DNA of 64,000 bases, taken from assembly GCA_017644005.1 (NCBI GenBank), contig JAEPMJ010000001.1, positions 806,001 to 870,000 of the forward strand, read 5' to 3'. How positions within the stretch are numbered: the stretch's first letter is position 1; every line of letters starts with the position of its first letter. Positions 16,844 through 28,900 of this stretch are shown here, piece after piece. Source of the DNA: Rhizobiaceae bacterium. Its GTDB lineage: Bacteria; Pseudomonadota; Alphaproteobacteria; Rhizobiales; Rhizobiaceae. The position numbers and the translations under genes were made by a program. The notes under the pieces were generated by a model. The model was not told where the DNA came from, did not search any database, and worked only from the letters and a program-made list of their open reading frames with translations.

Positions 16844-17323
16844 ATGGCGATGCTGGCGCAAGGTACCGAGGTCACAGCAAAGACTTCGGCGATTATCGAA
16901 GAATTGAAGGGGCTGGAAGGCCCGCTGCTGCCGATCCTGCACGGCGTACAGGAAGAGTTCGGTCATGTGCCGACCGAGGCGCTGCCGGTTATCGCCAACG
17001 CGCTGAACATCTCTCGCGCCGAGGTTTATGGCGTCGTTTCCTTCTATCACGATTACCGGCGTGAACCCGCCGGGCGGCACGTTCTCAAGCTCTGCCGTGC
17101 GGAGGCTTGCCAGTCGATGGGCGGCGATGCGGTCGCCGAACGGCTGCAGGAGTTGCTTGGCATCGGGTTCCACGAAACCGCCAAAGACGGCTCGGTAACG
17201 CTAGAGCCGGTCTATTGTCTCGGGCTTTGCGCCTGCGCGCCATCGGCGATGCTCGACGGCGAGGTGATCGGCCGGCTCGACAACGCAAAGGCCGAAGAGA
17301 TCGCGGCGGAGGTGCGGGCATGA
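16844..17323 (+). CDS. fdsG: NAD-dependent formate dehydrogenase, gamma subunit
   Basis: A 159-residue NuoE-like subunit with a thioredoxin-fold [2Fe-2S] domain. The ligand cysteines are in LCRAEACQSMGG and CLGLCACAPSAML, the latter pairing typical of NuoE/FdsG. It passes electrons within the diaphorase part of the soluble formate dehydrogenase, together with FdsB. A GGGAGG site precedes the ATG. The stop overlaps the start of fdsB (ATGA), so the two are translationally coupled. Confidence 0.95.
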   Translation: MAMLAQGTEVTAKTSAIIEELKGLEGPLLPILHGVQEEFGHVPTEALPVIANALNISRAEVYGVVSFYHDYRREPAGRHVLKLCRAEACQSMGGDAVAERLQELLGIGFHETAKDGSVTLEPVYCLGLCACAPSAMLDGEVIGRLDNAKAEEIAAEVRA

Positions 17324-18876
17324 CCACGCGCATCTACATCCCGCGCGACTCAGGCGCAGTTGCGCTCGGCGCCGACAAGGTAGCCGCCGAAATCGCGAAA
17401 GAGCTGAAGGCGCGCGGCGAGACTGCCGAAATCGTGCGTAACGGTTCGCGCGGCCTCTACTGGCTTGAGCCGATGGTGGAGATAACGACCGACAGGGGCC
17501 GCATCGCCTACGGGCCGGTGAAACCGTCCAATGTGAAATCGCTTTTCGACAGCAACTTTCTTACCGGCGGCGAGCACGAACTTCGGCTAGGCAAGCCGGA
17601 GGACATTCCGTTTCTCGCAAAGCAGACCCGCCTCACCTTCGCGCGCTGCGGGATCACCGATCCGGTGTCACTGACCGACTACGAGGCGCATGACGGGCTG
17701 AAGGGCCTCAAGAACGCGCTGACGCTCTCGCCTCACGAGATCGTGGCGCAAGTGACCGATTCCGGTTTGCGCGGGCGCGGCGGCGCCGGGTTTCCCACCG
17801 GCATCAAATGGAAGACCGTGCTCGATACGCCGGGCGAGCGGAAATACATCGTGTGCAATGCCGACGAGGGCGACAGCGGCACCTTCTCCGACCGCATGGT
17901 GATGGAGGGTGACCCGTTCGTGCTGATCGAGGGCATGACGATCGCCGGTATCGCAACCGGGGCCACAAAGGGCTACATCTATCTGCGCTCGGAATATCCG
18001 CACGCAGATATCGTGCTCAACGAGGCAATCGCGGTGGCACGCAAGGCCGGAATTCTCGGCCGCAGCGTGCTGGGCTCCGACTACGCCTTCGACATCGAGG
18101 TGCGAATTGGCGCCGGGGCTTACGTGTGCGGCGAGGAGACCGCGCTTCTGGACAGCCTTGAAGGCAAGCGCGGACAGGTGCGCGCCAAGCCGCCCCTGCC
18201 GGCGCATAAGGGTCTATTCGGCAGACCGACCGTCATCAACAATGTGATCTCGCTCGCCTCGGTGCCGGTGATCATGGACAAGGGAGCCGAGTTCTACCGC
18301 GACTTCGGCATGGGCCGCTCGCGCGGCACGATCCCGATCCAGCTCACCGGCAATATCAAGCATGGCGGACTGTTCGAGGCCGCCTTCGGCATGACGCTGG
18401 GCGAACTGGTCGACGACATCGGCGGCGGCACGGCGACCGGACGGGCAGTGCGCGCGGTTCAGGTGGGCGGACCGCTCGGCGCCTACTTCCCCCGCGGATT
18501 ATTCGACACGCCATTCGACTATGAAGCGTTCGCCGAGCGCGACGGGCTGATCGGCCATGCCGGCATCGTGGTTTTCGACGATACCGTGGACATGCTGAAA
18601 CAGGCCCGGTTTGCGATGGAATTCTGCGCAGTCGAAAGCTGCGGCAAGTGCACGCCCTGCCGTATCGGCTCGACCCGCGGCGTGGAGACGCTAGATAAGG
18701 TAAGGGCCAATATCGAGCCGGAAAAGCAGCTCGAACTCGTGACCGACCTTTGCAACACGATGAAGTTCGGATCGCTGTGCGCGCTGGGCGGCTTCACGCC
18801 CTACCCGGTTATGAGCGCGATAAAACACTTCCCGGAGGACTTCCGCCCCACACCGATGCGCGAAGCGGCGGAATAG
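17320..18876 (+). CDS. fdsB: NAD-dependent formate dehydrogenase, beta subunit
   Basis: A 518-residue NuoF-like subunit that binds FMN and NAD and delivers electrons to NAD+. An N-terminal thioredoxin-like part (residues 1-110) is followed by the FMN/NAD domain (GRGGAGFPTGIKW near residue 151, CNADEGDSGTFSDR, GAGAYVCGEETALL) and the C-terminal [4Fe-4S] helix bundle with SCGKCTPCRIG and a fourth Cys in FGSLCALGG. The start is fixed by the 4-base overlap with fdsG; a longer upstream frame would run through fdsG. fdsA follows after 10 bases. Confidence 0.96.
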   Translation: MTTRIYIPRDSGAVALGADKVAAEIAKELKARGETAEIVRNGSRGLYWLEPMVEITTDRGRIAYGPVKPSNVKSLFDSNFLTGGEHELRLGKPEDIPFLAKQTRLTFARCGITDPVSLTDYEAHDGLKGLKNALTLSPHEIVAQVTDSGLRGRGGAGFPTGIKWKTVLDTPGERKYIVCNADEGDSGTFSDRMVMEGDPFVLIEGMTIAGIATGATKGYIYLRSEYPHADIVLNEAIAVARKAGILGRSVLGSDYAFDIEVRIGAGAYVCGEETALLDSLEGKRGQVRAKPPLPAHKGLFGRPTVINNVISLASVPVIMDKGAEFYRDFGMGRSRGTIPIQLTGNIKHGGLFEAAFGMTLGELVDDIGGGTATGRAVRAVQVGGPLGAYFPRGLFDTPFDYEAFAERDGLIGHAGIVVFDDTVDMLKQARFAMEFCAVESCGKCTPCRIGSTRGVETLDKVRANIEPEKQLELVTDLCNTMKFGSLCALGGFTPYPVMSAIKHFPEDFRPTPMREAAE

Positions 18877-18886
18877 GAGACGGCCA

Positions 18887-21778
18887 ATGTCATTCGTCAA
18901 CGAAACCGACTACGGCACCCCGGCTTCCAAGGCCGAAAAGACCGTCACGCTTACTGTCGACGGCAAAAAGGTGACCGTTCCGGAAGGCACGTCGATCATG
19001 CGCGCGGCGATGGATGCAGGGATCGAAATTCCGAAGCTTTGCGCCACCGACATGCTTGAGAGCTTCGGCTCCTGCCGCGTCTGTCTGGTCGAGATTGAAG
19101 GGCGCGGCGGCACGCCAGCCTCCTGCACCACACCGGTGGCGGAAGGCATTGACGTGCGCACCAGAAGCGACCGGCTCGATGCGATCCGCAAGGGCGTTAT
19201 GGAGCTCTACGTCTCCGACCATCCGAGTGCGTGGAACGAACAGCGCGGCACCGGCGCCAGCGAATTCGACCAGGTAGCGAAACAAGTAGGCCTGAGCGAA
19301 AACCGCTACGGCACCGTTGGACGCAACCACGTCGAGCCCGGTGTCGCTCCGGGCAACGGCTCGCTCAATATCGACTATATCGCCCGCGACGAGAGCAACC
19401 CCTATTTCACCTACGACCCATCACAGTGCATCGTGTGCTCGCGTTGCGTGCGCGCCTGCGAGGACGTGCAGGGAACGTTCGCGCTCACCGTCGAGGGCCG
19501 CGGCTTCGAAAGCCGCATCTCGGCCGGCATGCAGGAGGACGACTTCCTGGGCTCGGAATGCGTTTCCTGCGGCGCCTGCGTACAGGCCTGCCCAACCGAT
19601 GCGCTGCGTGAAAAGACCGTACTCGAGCACGGAATGCCCGACCGCTCGGTGGTAACGACCTGCGCCTATTGCGGCGTCGGCTGCTCGTTCAAGGCCGAGA
19701 TGAAGGGCGACGATGTCGTGCGCATGGTGCCTTACAAGGACGGCAAGGCAAACCGTGGTCATTCCTGCGTCAAGGGCCGCTTCGCCTGGGGTTATGCCAG
19801 CCACAAGGATCGCATTCTCAATCCCATGATCCGCGAAAAGATCACCGACCCATGGCGCGAGGTCTCATGGGAAGAGGCGTTCTCGCATGTCGCCGGCGAA
19901 TTCAAACGGCTGCAACAGAAATACGGGCGCGGGGCGATCGGCGGCATCACCTCGTCGCGCTGCACGAATGAAGAGACTTATCTCGTCCAGAAGCTGGTGC
20001 GGCAGGGTTTCGGCAACAACAATGTCGACACCTGCGCACGCGTGTGCCACTCGCCGACAGGATACGGGCTGAAGACCACGCTCGGCACCTCGGCCGGCAC
20101 CCAGGACTTCGATTCCGTCGAGCACACCGATGTTGTGATGGTGATCGGCGCCAACCCGACCGACGGCCACCCTGTGTTTGCCTCGCGTCTCAAGAAGCGG
20201 CTGCGGCAGGGCGCGAAGTTGATCGTCGTCGACCCGCGCCGCATCGACCTCGTGCGCCAGCCGCATGTCGAGGCCTCTTATCACCTGCCGCTGAAACCCG
20301 GCACAAACGTCGCCGTACTGACCGCGCTGGCACATGTGATCGTGACAGAGGGTCTGCATGATGAGACCTTCATTCGTGAGCGCTGCGACTGGTCGGAATT
20401 CGAGGACTACGCGGCATTTCTGGCCGAGCCGCAGAACAGCCCGGAGGAAGTGGAGAAGGTTTCCGGCGTGCCGGCTGACCTGATCCGCCAGGCTGCGCGG
20501 CTTTATGCACGCGGCGGAAATGGTGCGATTTATTACGGTCTTGGAGTCACCGAGCACAGCCAGGGCTCGACCACGGTAATGGCGATTGCCAACCTCGCCA
20601 TGCTGACCGGCAATTACGGCCGGCCGGGCGTTGGCGTGAACCCGCTGCGCGGGCAAAATAATGTTCAGGGCGCCTGCGATATGGGTTCCTTCCCGCACGA
20701 ACTGCCGGGCTACAGGCACATGTCGGATGACGCGACCCGCGATATTTTCGAGAAGATGTGGAACGTGAAGCTCGATGCCGAGCCAGGCCTGCGCATTCCC
20801 AACATGCTGGACGCTGCCGTCGACGGTTCATTCAAGGGTATCTACATTCAAGGCGAGGATATCCTGCAATCCGACCCGAACACCCGTCACGTGGCTGCCG
20901 GGCTGGAAGCAATGGAATGCGTGGTCGTTCACGACCTCTTCCTCAACGAGACGGCGAATTACGCGCATGTGTTCCTTCCCGGCTCAACTTTTCTGGAAAA
21001 AGACGGCACCTTCACGAATGCCGAACGGCGCATCAATCCGGTACGCAGGGTAATGGAACCAAAGAACGGCCTCGCCGACTGGGAAGTCACGCAGCGGCTC
21101 GCCCAGGTGATGGGGCTCAACTGGGCTTACACCCATCCCTCCGAAATCATGGCCGAAATCGCGGCGACCACGCCGTCATTCGCGAGCGTGACGTACGAGC
21201 TTCTCGACAGGGAAGGGTCGGTACAATGGCCCTGCAACGAGAAGGCGCCCAAGGGCACGCCCGTGATGCATATTGGCGGCTTTGTGCGCGGCAAAGGAAA
21301 GCTTATCCGCACCGATTATGTGGCCACGGACGAGAAGTCCGGCCCGCGCTTCCCGCTGCTCCTGACCACCGGCCGGATTCTGTCGCAATACAATGTCGGC
21401 GCGCAGACCCGGCGCACGGACAATGTGGTGTGGCACGGCGAAGACCGGTTGGAAATCCATTCGCACGATGCGGAGCAGCGCGGCATTCGCGACGGCGACT
21501 GGGTGCGGGTTGCAAGCCGCGCCGGCGAAACGACGCTGCGGGCGCTGATCACCGACAGGGTGGCGCCGGGTGTGGTCTACACGACCTTCCACCACCCGGA
21601 TACGCAGGCCAACGTGATCACCACCGACTTCTCGGATTGGGCGACCAACTGCCCAGAATACAAGGTGACGGCGGTGCAGGTGTCGCCTTCCAACGGCCCG
21701 ACCGACTGGCAGGAGGAATACGAGGAACTGACCAAAAAGAGCCGAAGGATTGCCGGCCACATGGAAGCTGCGGAATAG
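18887..21778 (+). CDS. fdsA: NAD-dependent formate dehydrogenase, catalytic alpha subunit (molybdenum)
   Basis: A 963-residue catalytic subunit that oxidises formate to CO2 at a molybdenum bis-MGD cofactor. In order it has an N-terminal [2Fe-2S] ferredoxin domain (KLCATDM, GSCRVCLVEI, ASCTTPV), a His/Cys segment, two [4Fe-4S] sites (CIVCSRCVRACE and CVSCGACVQACP), another cluster in CAYCGVGCSF, then the DMSO-reductase-type core. The Mo ligand is Cys387 in ARVCHSPTG, so this is the cysteine and not the selenocysteine form. GANPTDGHPVF and the C-terminal molydopterin-binding domain (LLTTGRILSQYNVGAQTRR) are intact. Length matches the Rhodobacter capsulatus and Cupriavidus enzymes. Confidence 0.97.
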   Translation: MSFVNETDYGTPASKAEKTVTLTVDGKKVTVPEGTSIMRAAMDAGIEIPKLCATDMLESFGSCRVCLVEIEGRGGTPASCTTPVAEGIDVRTRSDRLDAIRKGVMELYVSDHPSAWNEQRGTGASEFDQVAKQVGLSENRYGTVGRNHVEPGVAPGNGSLNIDYIARDESNPYFTYDPSQCIVCSRCVRACEDVQGTFALTVEGRGFESRISAGMQEDDFLGSECVSCGACVQACPTDALREKTVLEHGMPDRSVVTTCAYCGVGCSFKAEMKGDDVVRMVPYKDGKANRGHSCVKGRFAWGYASHKDRILNPMIREKITDPWREVSWEEAFSHVAGEFKRLQQKYGRGAIGGITSSRCTNEETYLVQKLVRQGFGNNNVDTCARVCHSPTGYGLKTTLGTSAGTQDFDSVEHTDVVMVIGANPTDGHPVFASRLKKRLRQGAKLIVVDPRRIDLVRQPHVEASYHLPLKPGTNVAVLTALAHVIVTEGLHDETFIRERCDWSEFEDYAAFLAEPQNSPEEVEKVSGVPADLIRQAARLYARGGNGAIYYGLGVTEHSQGSTTVMAIANLAMLTGNYGRPGVGVNPLRGQNNVQGACDMGSFPHELPGYRHMSDDATRDIFEKMWNVKLDAEPGLRIPNMLDAAVDGSFKGIYIQGEDILQSDPNTRHVAAGLEAMECVVVHDLFLNETANYAHVFLPGSTFLEKDGTFTNAERRINPVRRVMEPKNGLADWEVTQRLAQVMGLNWAYTHPSEIMAEIAATTPSFASVTYELLDREGSVQWPCNEKAPKGTPVMHIGGFVRGKGKLIRTDYVATDEKSGPRFPLLLTTGRILSQYNVGAQTRRTDNVVWHGEDRLEIHSHDAEQRGIRDGDWVRVASRAGETTLRALITDRVAPGVVYTTFHHPDTQANVITTDFSDWATNCPEYKVTAVQVSPSNGPTDWQEEYEELTKKSRRIAGHMEAAE

Positions 21779-21788
21779 GCGCGCATCG

Positions 21789-22610
21789 ATGAGACCGCCC
21801 CTCATCTCCACTTCGCGCATTGCCCGCCGCACCGGAGGCACGCGAGCGGCGGCACGGATGGTTCCGGAGGAGACGCCGGTGGCGCTCAGCTATGCCGGTA
21901 CGACCCATGCGGTGATGATGGCAACGCCGTCCGATCTCGAAGACTTCGCGGTCGGCTTTTCGCTGACGGAAGGCATCATCGCCTCGACCGACGAAATCGA
22001 AGACATCGCGATCGAGGAAGCGGGCGCTGGCATCGATATCCAGATCCGGCTGAAGGACGAAGCCAACCACCGCTTCGAGGCGCGGCGCCGCCGCCTGGCC
22101 GGGCCGGTGGGGTGCGGGCTTTGCGGCATTGAATCGATCGATGAGGCGATGCGTTCAGTTAACTCGGTGGCCCGTACCGATCTGGTGCTTTCGTCGACAG
22201 AAATTTCGAATGCGGTGCGGCTTTTGACGAAACAGCAGCCAATGCATGCCGAAACGGGTGCCGTACATGCCGCCGGCTTCTACGTGCCCGGCGACGGTAT
22301 TGTTGCGGCGCGCGAGGATGTCGGCCGGCACAATGCGCTCGACAAGCTCGCCGGCGCACTGGCGCGAGCTGGAACAGACGGTGTCGCAGGCGTCGTCGTG
22401 ATCACCTCGCGCGTTTCGGTCGAGATGGTACAGAAGGCGGCGCAACTCGGCGCCGGCATGATCGTGGCGGTCTCGGCGCCCACCGCGCTTGCCATCCGCA
22501 CGGCGGAAGACGCCGGCATGACACTGATAGCACTGGCGCGGGGCGACGAGTTCGACATTTTCACGCGGCCCGACCGCGTCTCAACGGGAGCTTCCGCCGA
22601 TGTCGCTTGA
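21789..22610 (+). CDS. fdhD: Formate dehydrogenase accessory sulfurtransferase FdhD (FdsC)
   Basis: A 273-residue FdhD-type protein, which carries sulfur from IscS to the molybdenum cofactor before insertion into the alpha subunit. Hallmarks are DLEDFAVGFSLTEGII, the CxxC of GCGLCGIES, METGAVHAAGFY-type stretch (AETGAVHAAGFY), and AREDVGRHNALDKLAG. The ATG at 21789 follows fdsA by 10 bases; a frame starting within fdsA is rejected. In fds operons this gene is also called fdsC. Its last 11 bases overlap fdsD. Confidence 0.95.
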   Translation: MRPPLISTSRIARRTGGTRAAARMVPEETPVALSYAGTTHAVMMATPSDLEDFAVGFSLTEGIIASTDEIEDIAIEEAGAGIDIQIRLKDEANHRFEARRRRLAGPVGCGLCGIESIDEAMRSVNSVARTDLVLSSTEISNAVRLLTKQQPMHAETGAVHAAGFYVPGDGIVAAREDVGRHNALDKLAGALARAGTDGVAGVVVITSRVSVEMVQKAAQLGAGMIVAVSAPTALAIRTAEDAGMTLIALARGDEFDIFTRPDRVSTGASADVA

Positions 22611-22851
22611 TACCGGAACGGCGATGAGCACGGACCAGAAGCTGGTCTATATGGCTAACCAGATCGCGACGTTCTTCAAGTCGATGCCCGAAGACGAAGC
22701 GCGGGCAGGCGTTGCCAAACACATCAACGATTTCTGGGACCCACGCATGCGGCAGCGGCTGCATGGCATACTGGAGAATGGCGGCGAAGGGCTTTCGCCT
22801 CTCGTTCTGTCCGCCGCGAGCGACATTCGCTGGCCCGGGCCTGCGAACTGA
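22600..22851 (+). CDS. fdsD: Formate dehydrogenase delta subunit
   Basis: An 83-residue small protein that closes the operon. It contains the FdsD core YMANQIATFF, VAKHINDFWDPRMRQRL and LSPLVLSAA. FdsD is needed for full activity of the R. capsulatus enzyme complex. The start may be the ATG at 22600, which overlaps fdhD by 11 bases, or an internal ATG at 22624 giving a shorter N-terminus; the sequence does not decide between them. Confidence 0.9.
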   Translation: MSLDTGTAMSTDQKLVYMANQIATFFKSMPEDEARAGVAKHINDFWDPRMRQRLHGILENGGEGLSPLVLSAASDIRWPGPAN

Positions 22852-22932
22852 GGCGATCCAACCGGCGGCAACGCACCGCATTTCCGGTTTCGCTCCGCCA
22901 AAACTCGGCGCAGCCTGCAGCGCGTCCGATAT

Positions 22933-22961
22933 TTGACATAAGATTGCGCGATTGGTGTATT
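22933..22961 (+). promoter_or_regulatory. Candidate sigma-70 promoter for the macroglobulin-pbpC operon
   Basis: TTGACA at 22933-22938 is a consensus -35 hexamer, followed 17 bases later by TGTATT (four of six matches to TATAAT). It stands 29 bases before the macroglobulin start codon, which has a GGAGG site 8 bases upstream. Confidence 0.5.
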
Positions 22962-22989
22962 TCCGTAGGGTTAGGCGGAGGTCGATTTT

Positions 22990-25900
22990 ATGTTCGGGCG
23001 CATAGCATTTCTGATGTTTCTGGTCGCCGCGGCATCGCTGCCGGCAAGAGCCGCGATCACTGACGCCGAACTCCTGACAGTCGCCGAAGCCTATGATCGA
23101 TCCATCGAAGCGCCGGCGGGCGATTTTTCCGTAACGGAAACGCTGCGTCTGATCGGCGAAGCACGTGCGCAAGGGCGTTCCGTCGACGTCGTGCGCCTAA
23201 GCGAGCGGCTGGTCGCAGGCGACCGCGACAATATCCAGCTCTGGCTCAATCTGGCACGCGCCTGGCAAGTTGCCGACCCTGGCGCCAACAATGGGCTGGC
23301 GGCCGCGGTGCGCGCCACCCAGCTCGCCGAGGCACAACCTGACCGTCTTGAAGCGCTTCTGGTTGCTTCAGCCTATCTGCGCGCGCAGCTTGCCGACCAT
23401 CGCGCGCGCTACGACGATGCGCTTCAGGTAGTGAAATCCGCCAATGCCGCAATCGCAGAAGCCGAGGGGCTGGCGCTTGAGGCCGATTTCGCAGCGCCTG
23501 AGGAAGGCGACCCGGGGGGGCGCATCAGTGCACTTGAACACACGCGCGATGAAGCCCGTGAAGCCAGCGAAGTTGCGGCGGCCGACATCGCCAATGCCGC
23601 GGCCGCGCTCGACGACGTTTATCGCGCAATCCAGACCAACCTGCCAGGCGCGAACATTGTCGAGATGAAAGGTGGCGATGCCCGGCTCGAATTCTATGCC
23701 ATCGAAGGGCAATACGGATATCTGGCACCCTCCTACCGCATCAACGGCAACGATATCGAGGTCTGTATCGGTTTCAACAAGGCGCTCGAAGAGAACAGCC
23801 GGACCTATGCCGACATGGTGGAGCTGAAATCGGAAGGCGAGCCAGTTCCTGCCAGCGCCTTCGATGTGCGCGCTTCCGGACGCGACCTCTGCCTGCTCCG
23901 GCTGGAGCCGGGGCGCAGCTATGAAGCCGAAATTTTGGCGGAATTCGCCGCAGCGGACGGCACGATGCTCGGCAAGGCGCTGACAACCTATCCGAGTTTG
24001 CCCAACCTGCCGGGTCGCATCGGCTTTGCCGATGGCGAGTTCATGCTGCCGCGCAGCGGGCCAGGCGATCTGCCGATTTCACTGACCAACATCGAAAGCT
24101 TTCCGCTGACGATCAATCGCATAGTCGACCGTTCATTGCACCGACATCTGGCACTCGGCCATATCCGCAACGGCATCCCGTCGTTCGAGTATCAGGCGCT
24201 GATCTCGCAATTCTCCGAGTTGCTGTGGGAAGGCGTGGCCGAACGGCCGCTTGGCCCGCGCGAGCGTAACACGACCGTGCGCAGCTTCGTTCCAGTGCGC
24301 ACCATTTTGCAGGATCGCGCCGACTGGCTGGAACGCGGCGGCCAGGCAGACTGGAACCGGAAAGGGCTGCTGCGCTCCATCGCCCAGCCCGTGCGCGGCA
24401 TTTCCGATGCGCGCCTGGAGATCAGCGGCAGCTTCGTCGCAGGTCCGCTCGATGTGGATTCCGAGGTAGCTTCCACATTCGTTCCGGGTGTCTATGCCCT
24501 TGCGACGCCGGTGCCCGACGAAGGGCCAAACCGCGAATTCCATTGCGCGGTCTCGCCGCTCGACCCCTGTCAGGTCTATGCTGCGCAGTGGTTCGTGATT
24601 ACCGATATCGGCCTGACCTTCTATGAAGGCGAACGCGATTTCACCGTGGTGGCACGGTCGCTGACGACCGGTGGCGCGGTAGAGAACGCCCAAATACAGC
24701 TGGTCAGCAAAGGCAACCGCGTGCTTGCCGAAGCACGCACGGATGCCAACGGCGCCGCCAAATTCGCGCGCAGCCTGACCATCGGCGAGGCAAGCAACGC
24801 GCTTGTGGCGGTGATGGCGGAGACCGACACCGATTTCAATTTCCTGAGCTTCGGCCCGGAGCGGCTCGATCTTTCGCGGCTGAATGTCGAGGGCTCGACT
24901 GATGGCTCGCCCACAGGCGCAGTGATCTACACCGACCGCGGCATCTACCAGCCCGGCGAGAATGTGGAAGTGTTCGCACTTCTGCGCAACCGCGTCGCCG
25001 GCTCCGGCGCGGCGCCAGGAATAGAGTTGCGGCTGGAGATCAACGACTATGTAGTGAAGGCGCAGCCGCTGGAAGCGCGTGACTGGTTCGAAGGCGGCTC
25101 GCTGATCAGCTTTGGTATTCCAGAAACGGCGAAGCCCGGGCGCGCGGCGCTCAAGCTTGTTTCTGCGGCAAACGAAACCATGGCCGAGACGGCAGTGCAG
25201 CTTGGCAAGATCAGGCCGGACCGGGCGCGCATCAACTTCCCGACCGATCAACGCGATGCATTCCGCGTACGCGCCGGCACCGGCGACACCGTGGAGATCA
25301 CCGGCACCGCGCATGCGCAATATCTCTATGGCGCTGAAGGCACCGGCCAAGCTCCGGCGGCAAACCTCAAAGCCGAGGTGACCGTTCGGGTATCGCCCGT
25401 GGCGACCCCGGTGGACCGCTGTTATGGCGGCATCAATTTCGGGCGGTTCGACGACAAGACGCTGCCGGCAATTTCGCGCAACGACGTGATGTACACCGAC
25501 GATGAGGGCATGCTGTCGCTGCGCCTTTCGCGCGTGCGGCTACCGGCATCGACCCGACCGCTTGCGGCCACGATCGAGGTGACGCTGTTCGATGCCGCCG
25601 GGCCGGTTGCCAGCGGCCAGCACACGATCCAGGTTCCCGGCCGCGAGGCCGCGCTTGGCGTTTCGGCCGTACCGAAGCCGGTTCTGGAACAGAGCGGCGG
25701 CTATCGTCTCGCGATCGACATCGCCTCGGTCAATGCGGGCGGCGAAGCCGCACTCGGGCGCGACGTGGAAATTCTGGTCGAGCGGGAGCGCGAATCCTAC
25801 GCCTGGGAGAATGTCGACGGCGTTTGGCAGCACACGCAACTGCGCAGCCGCGAGGAGGTTTCCCGCAGCCGCGCCTCGCTCGACCGGCTAACGGAAGTGG

Positions 25901-28900
25901 GCGGCCCCTGCCCGGGCGTCGTGACACTGACGGAGGCAGCAACGGGCATCGATGACGGCCGCTATGTCGTGACCGTCTCTGATGCGCGTGGCAACAGCAT
26001 CGCGTCGACGCGCTTCACGACCGGTGTTGCGCAGACCTCAGTCGAGGATCTCGAGCCGAACATCTTTGTGCTCACCTCCGACAAGCGGCAATATGCACCC
26101 GGCGAGACGGTATCGCTCGGTATCGAGGCACCGTTCCGCGACGGCGAGGCGCTGGTCGCCGTTGCCGCCGGCGACATCGTCGAGTGGGCGAAGGCGGAAG
26201 TGCGTGGCGGCACCGGTACGGTGAGTTTCACGGCAAAGCCGGAATGGTCGGGCCGCGGGCTCTATGCGCTGGCGACCGTGTTCAAGGCAGACCCGGGCGA
26301 TGTCCGCTCCTACGGGCCCGCTCGCGCAATAGGCGCGGCCTATTTCGAGATTTCAGCAGGAAGGGACGCCTTTGCGCTGTCGATCCACCGCGAAGGCGCG
26401 GGATTGGAGAACTTCATCCGGCCCGACGAGCCATTGCGTTTCGATGTCTGCATCGACGGGCCGAACAGCGCTTGTGGCAGCGCCGACATGCCGGACGCAT
26501 TCGCCGTCGCCTTTGTCGTCGATGAAGGCCTTCTCAGCCTGACCGGCCACAAGGCTGAAGCCGCGCGGCTGGAGCAGGAGTTCGCCGGCAAGGCACAGCT
26601 TGGGCTGCGTGTCATGGACAATTACGGCCGCCTGCTTCTCAAGGAAGGTGGCGACCGGCCGGGACGGCTGGCGTTGACCAACTACACGTCCACCAACATC
26701 GTGGCCGCTGCCAGCGGACCGGTGCCGATGACCGGCGGCAGGGCATCGTTCGATTTCAGCGATCTGGAATTGCAAACCGGCTCGCTCTCCATCTTCGTCG
26801 TTGCCTGGTCTGCGGATCAGGTGGCATCCACCGCCGAGACGCTTCCCGTACGCCACTTCGTCGTTTCGAGCCTCGGCGTGCCGGAGTTCTTTCTTTCCGG
26901 CGACCGGCCGCTTTTGCCGCTGCGGCTCGAAAACATCAGCTTCATCGACCACAAAGGCGACTACCGCCTGGCTTTCGAGGCGGAGGGTGGCATCAATGTC
27001 GGACTGGCAGGGCTCGACGGTCGGGAAATCGCGTCGGCTGACGGGACCTATCTGGTGAAGATACCGCAGGGCGATCCGCAGGATCTGTTCCTGCGCGTTG
27101 ACGTGCCCGAGGGCACCGAAGGGCATTACCAGCTTGCTCTGAACCTCTCGGCGGTCGATGCGCAGATACCCCTGCCCGCTGCCGAGCAGCGCCGCGAATG
27201 GCGGCTGGCCGTGCGCCCGGCCGCGGTTGCCGCTCAGGAATATCTCAGCTTCCCGATGAGCGACCGGCCGACCGACCTCTCCCAGCTTCTCGCCGGCATT
27301 GTCGAGGATCGCTACGATCCCGATACGGTGACCGTGGTCGCACGTTTCGCAAGCAATGAGAACGCACTCAGTCTTGCCAGCCTAGGCGGCGGTTCGGATA
27401 ACCCCAAGACCGTACTAGACCAGATGATCTGGCAGGGTTTCGTGGACCTGCGGGCAGCCAGCGCAAGCGGCGATGCCGGCCGGCGGCTGCAGCAGAACAT
27501 CGATGGCATTCAGGCGCTGCAGATTGCCGACGGTGCATTCGTTCCCTATCGCACGGACGGCGAGTTCATCCCGAGCGAAGTCGGTTTCGACGGGACGATC
27601 TCATCCGGCCCCGTGCGCCACGGGCTGCTGCGCAACGCCTCCGCGCTCGACTTCCTGATCCGCGCCCGCAAGGCGGGTTATTCGGTCTCCGAGGACACGA
27701 TCACCAACTCCGTGTCCTTCATCAAGAAGCGCGTGTCGGACGCCCTGTTCGCCCCAGACCTGAATCCCGACATCGCGGATGAGCTGCTATGCACGCTCGA
27801 AACCCGATATGCGATGCTTGTCCTGGTGCAGCAGGGTGAACTCAGCGCCGACCAAGTGGAGCGGCTGAGCTATTGCAGCGATCGCAGCGAGGGCGAGGAA
27901 GGCATTGAACCTGGAGACGTACCGGGCGACGGGCTGATGGAGGTTTCGGCCGGGCAGTCGGCGTTATCGGAGCTGATCACACTTGCGGTGAAGTCAGAAT
28001 ATGGCGAACCGGTGAATGCCGAAACAGCGCTCGCGGCCTATTATGAAGACCCGCGCCAGTATCTCGGCGACCTCGACCAATACCGCAAGGCGATCGCGGT
28101 GAGCATGCTCACACATACCGGGATCAGGGCCGATGTGCTGCGCGAACTTGCCGGCTCTTTCCTGGATCAAGCCCGCCCGCTCGATCTGCGAACGCGGGCA
28201 TGGCTGGCGCGCTCCGCCGCCAATCTCGCCATTCCGCAGGAGGCACGACTCACCGAGGCAGACATCAGCGCCAGCGACGCGCAGCTTGTTTCACTGACCG
28301 CGCGCGCGGACGGCGTCGTCGAAAGCGGAGAAATCGAATATGCCGCGCTGCAGGGCGCGTCGCTGTCGGTCGGGCAGACCGGAGGGCCGCAGGCACGTGC
28401 CTTCGTACGTGTCAGCGGCAGGCTCGCCAATGGCGAAGACCTCGCCCTGCCTGAAAGTGCCATCCGCCGGCGCATGTTTCACGCCGGCAGCGGGCGCGAA
28501 TTCGATCCCGCGCGCGAGCAGCTGGAGGTGGGCGACATGCTCGTCGTGGTGCTGGAAGTGTCGGCCGAAGCGCTCGCCCGGTTCCAGGACGACAACCTGT
28601 CCGATCTCGGATTCACATACGGGCCGCTCGCGATCGAGGCGCTGCTGCCGAGCGCGTTCACGCTCGCCTCGCCCGATCTAACGTCGGTGACGCCGAATGG
28701 CGACCTCGAAGGTTTCTCGGCAGTGGGCAATGTACGCGCCGTCAATGCCGACCCGCAGAGCTGGCGCGCAATCGTCGTGCCGAAATCGAGCAGTGCGGTG
28801 GAAACGCTCAATGGCGAGGGAAACCAGGCTGCGGACGACGCACCCGAGGTCCGCCAGGCTTTTGTGGTCAGCGTCTCGTCGGCGGGCACATTCCTGTTCC